DNA of 64,000 bases from positions 7,626,001 through 7,690,000 of the forward strand of contig NC_016133.3 in assembly GCF_000005505.3 (NCBI RefSeq), in the 5' to 3' direction. The notes below the pieces were generated by a model that worked only from the letters and a program-made list of their open reading frames with translations, was not told the DNA's origin and searched no databases. Every line of letters begins with the position of its first letter. Position 1 is the first letter of the stretch. Shown here piece after piece: positions 63,518 to 64,000 of this stretch. The position numbers were made by a program, and so were the translations under genes. The DNA comes from Brachypodium distachyon. Its lineage: Eukaryota; Streptophyta; Magnoliopsida; Poales; Poaceae.

Positions 63518-64000
63518 TTACTCTCCTTCAGCAAAAAAGTTGGGTTCTGCCGGCTTCTGTAACAACCTTGCAGGTACTCTCTCCTGCAAACGGGCTTTTC
63601 GGGTGGCATTTCTCCGTAAGATCCGCATCATGTTCCCAGCGAAACGCGAAGCGTATAGTGCAGCGCCCAGACTGAGCTTAGTAGAGTCATCACTTACAAT
63701 CGCTGCTTGCAACCTCTTCTCCTTCTCAAACAAAGAATCTTCCAGCTTCTTTCTGCAATATCTGTGCCAAGCTGCCTGTATAAAACAAGCAGCCCAGGTT
63801 CTCCATTGCTGTGAATAGAATCTAAAGGTATGCTGGAGCTGTTTGCTATGAAGTTTCCGGAACTGGGTGGCCACAAACTTCAAATCATCAGCCCTCAGAA
63901 CAAACGCTTCAACTTCAGACAATGTCTTCACTGTCCTGGTTGAGCTAGGAAGGTTTGAAACTGAAGCGGGATCCAGAGCCCAAGTGAGGAGCTCTTCACC
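63518..64000 (-). CDS. Cyclic nucleotide-gated channel (CNGC), C-terminal part
   Basis: The frame is open from the window edge (64000) to TAA at 63518-63520, 160 residues. It begins GEELLTWALDP, the end of the cyclic nucleotide-binding domain, then VEAFVLRADDLKFVATQFRK (C-helix, overlapping calmodulin site) and the IQ motif region FIQAAWHRYCRKK. The tail ends KPAEPNFFAEGE, which resembles the group II channels of Arabidopsis (CNGC5/6-like). CNGCs are non-selective cation and Ca2+ channels, mostly in the plasma membrane, opened by cyclic nucleotides and closed or tuned by calmodulin. The pore and transmembrane part are outside the window. No stop or frameshift is seen. Confidence 0.95.
   Translation of the reverse strand, partial: GEELLTWALDPASVSNLPSSTRTVKTLSEVEAFVLRADDLKFVATQFRKLHSKQLQHTFRFYSQQWRTWAACFIQAAWHRYCRKKLEDSLFEKEKRLQAAIVSDDSTKLSLGAALYASRFAGNMMRILRRNATRKARLQERVPARLLQKPAEPNFFAEGE

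Overview
This is nuclear DNA from a grass (Poaceae), probably a panicoid-like species. The evidence is intron-containing plant genes with GC-rich 5' exons, dense Stowaway and Tourist MITEs, CACTA elements with grass-type subterminal repeats, and a grass-like LINE. About half of the window is transposon-derived. No viral or toxin genes are seen.

Genes in order: the 3' part of a cytosolic sulfotransferase (3-686, +, cut by the window edge); an intronless VQ-motif regulator (10576-10986, -); a three-exon NAC transcription factor of the SOMBRERO/BEARSKIN-like group (24193-25532, +); a small MGNC-start acylation-type protein (31976-32332, -); an eleven-coding-exon spermine/spermidine synthase (54734-61339 coding, -); and the C-terminus of a cyclic nucleotide-gated channel (63518-64000, -, cut by the edge). 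These are independent plant genes and do not form an operon or an obvious pathway.

Transposon layout: a broken Ty1/copia element (about 1226-5760) carries a hAT-like MITE in its primer-binding site. Mixed CACTA ends and a TTGGCTCC-type repeat field occupy 6544-8055. A related hAT-like element lies at about 8270-9170. Two diverged copies of a Harbinger-like element (12882-14075 and about 19929-23015) each hold nested insertions. A complete LINE (34307-42890) has a 12-bp target-site duplication and is split by a Harbinger-like element (40763-42139). A complete but decayed CACTA element (44694-53181) has an ATC duplication, a TNP2 transposase fossil and a second gene with a C48/Ulp1-type peptidase.

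Other notable features: a decayed piece of plastid 16S rRNA gene (28857-29098), a tandem array with a period near 188 bp (30016-30700), a duplicated splice acceptor in the NAC gene, and a third, internal cluster of transposase-type repeats in the CACTA element. I did not find a clearly new biological system. The best candidates for follow-up are the internal CACTA array and the 188-bp repeat.
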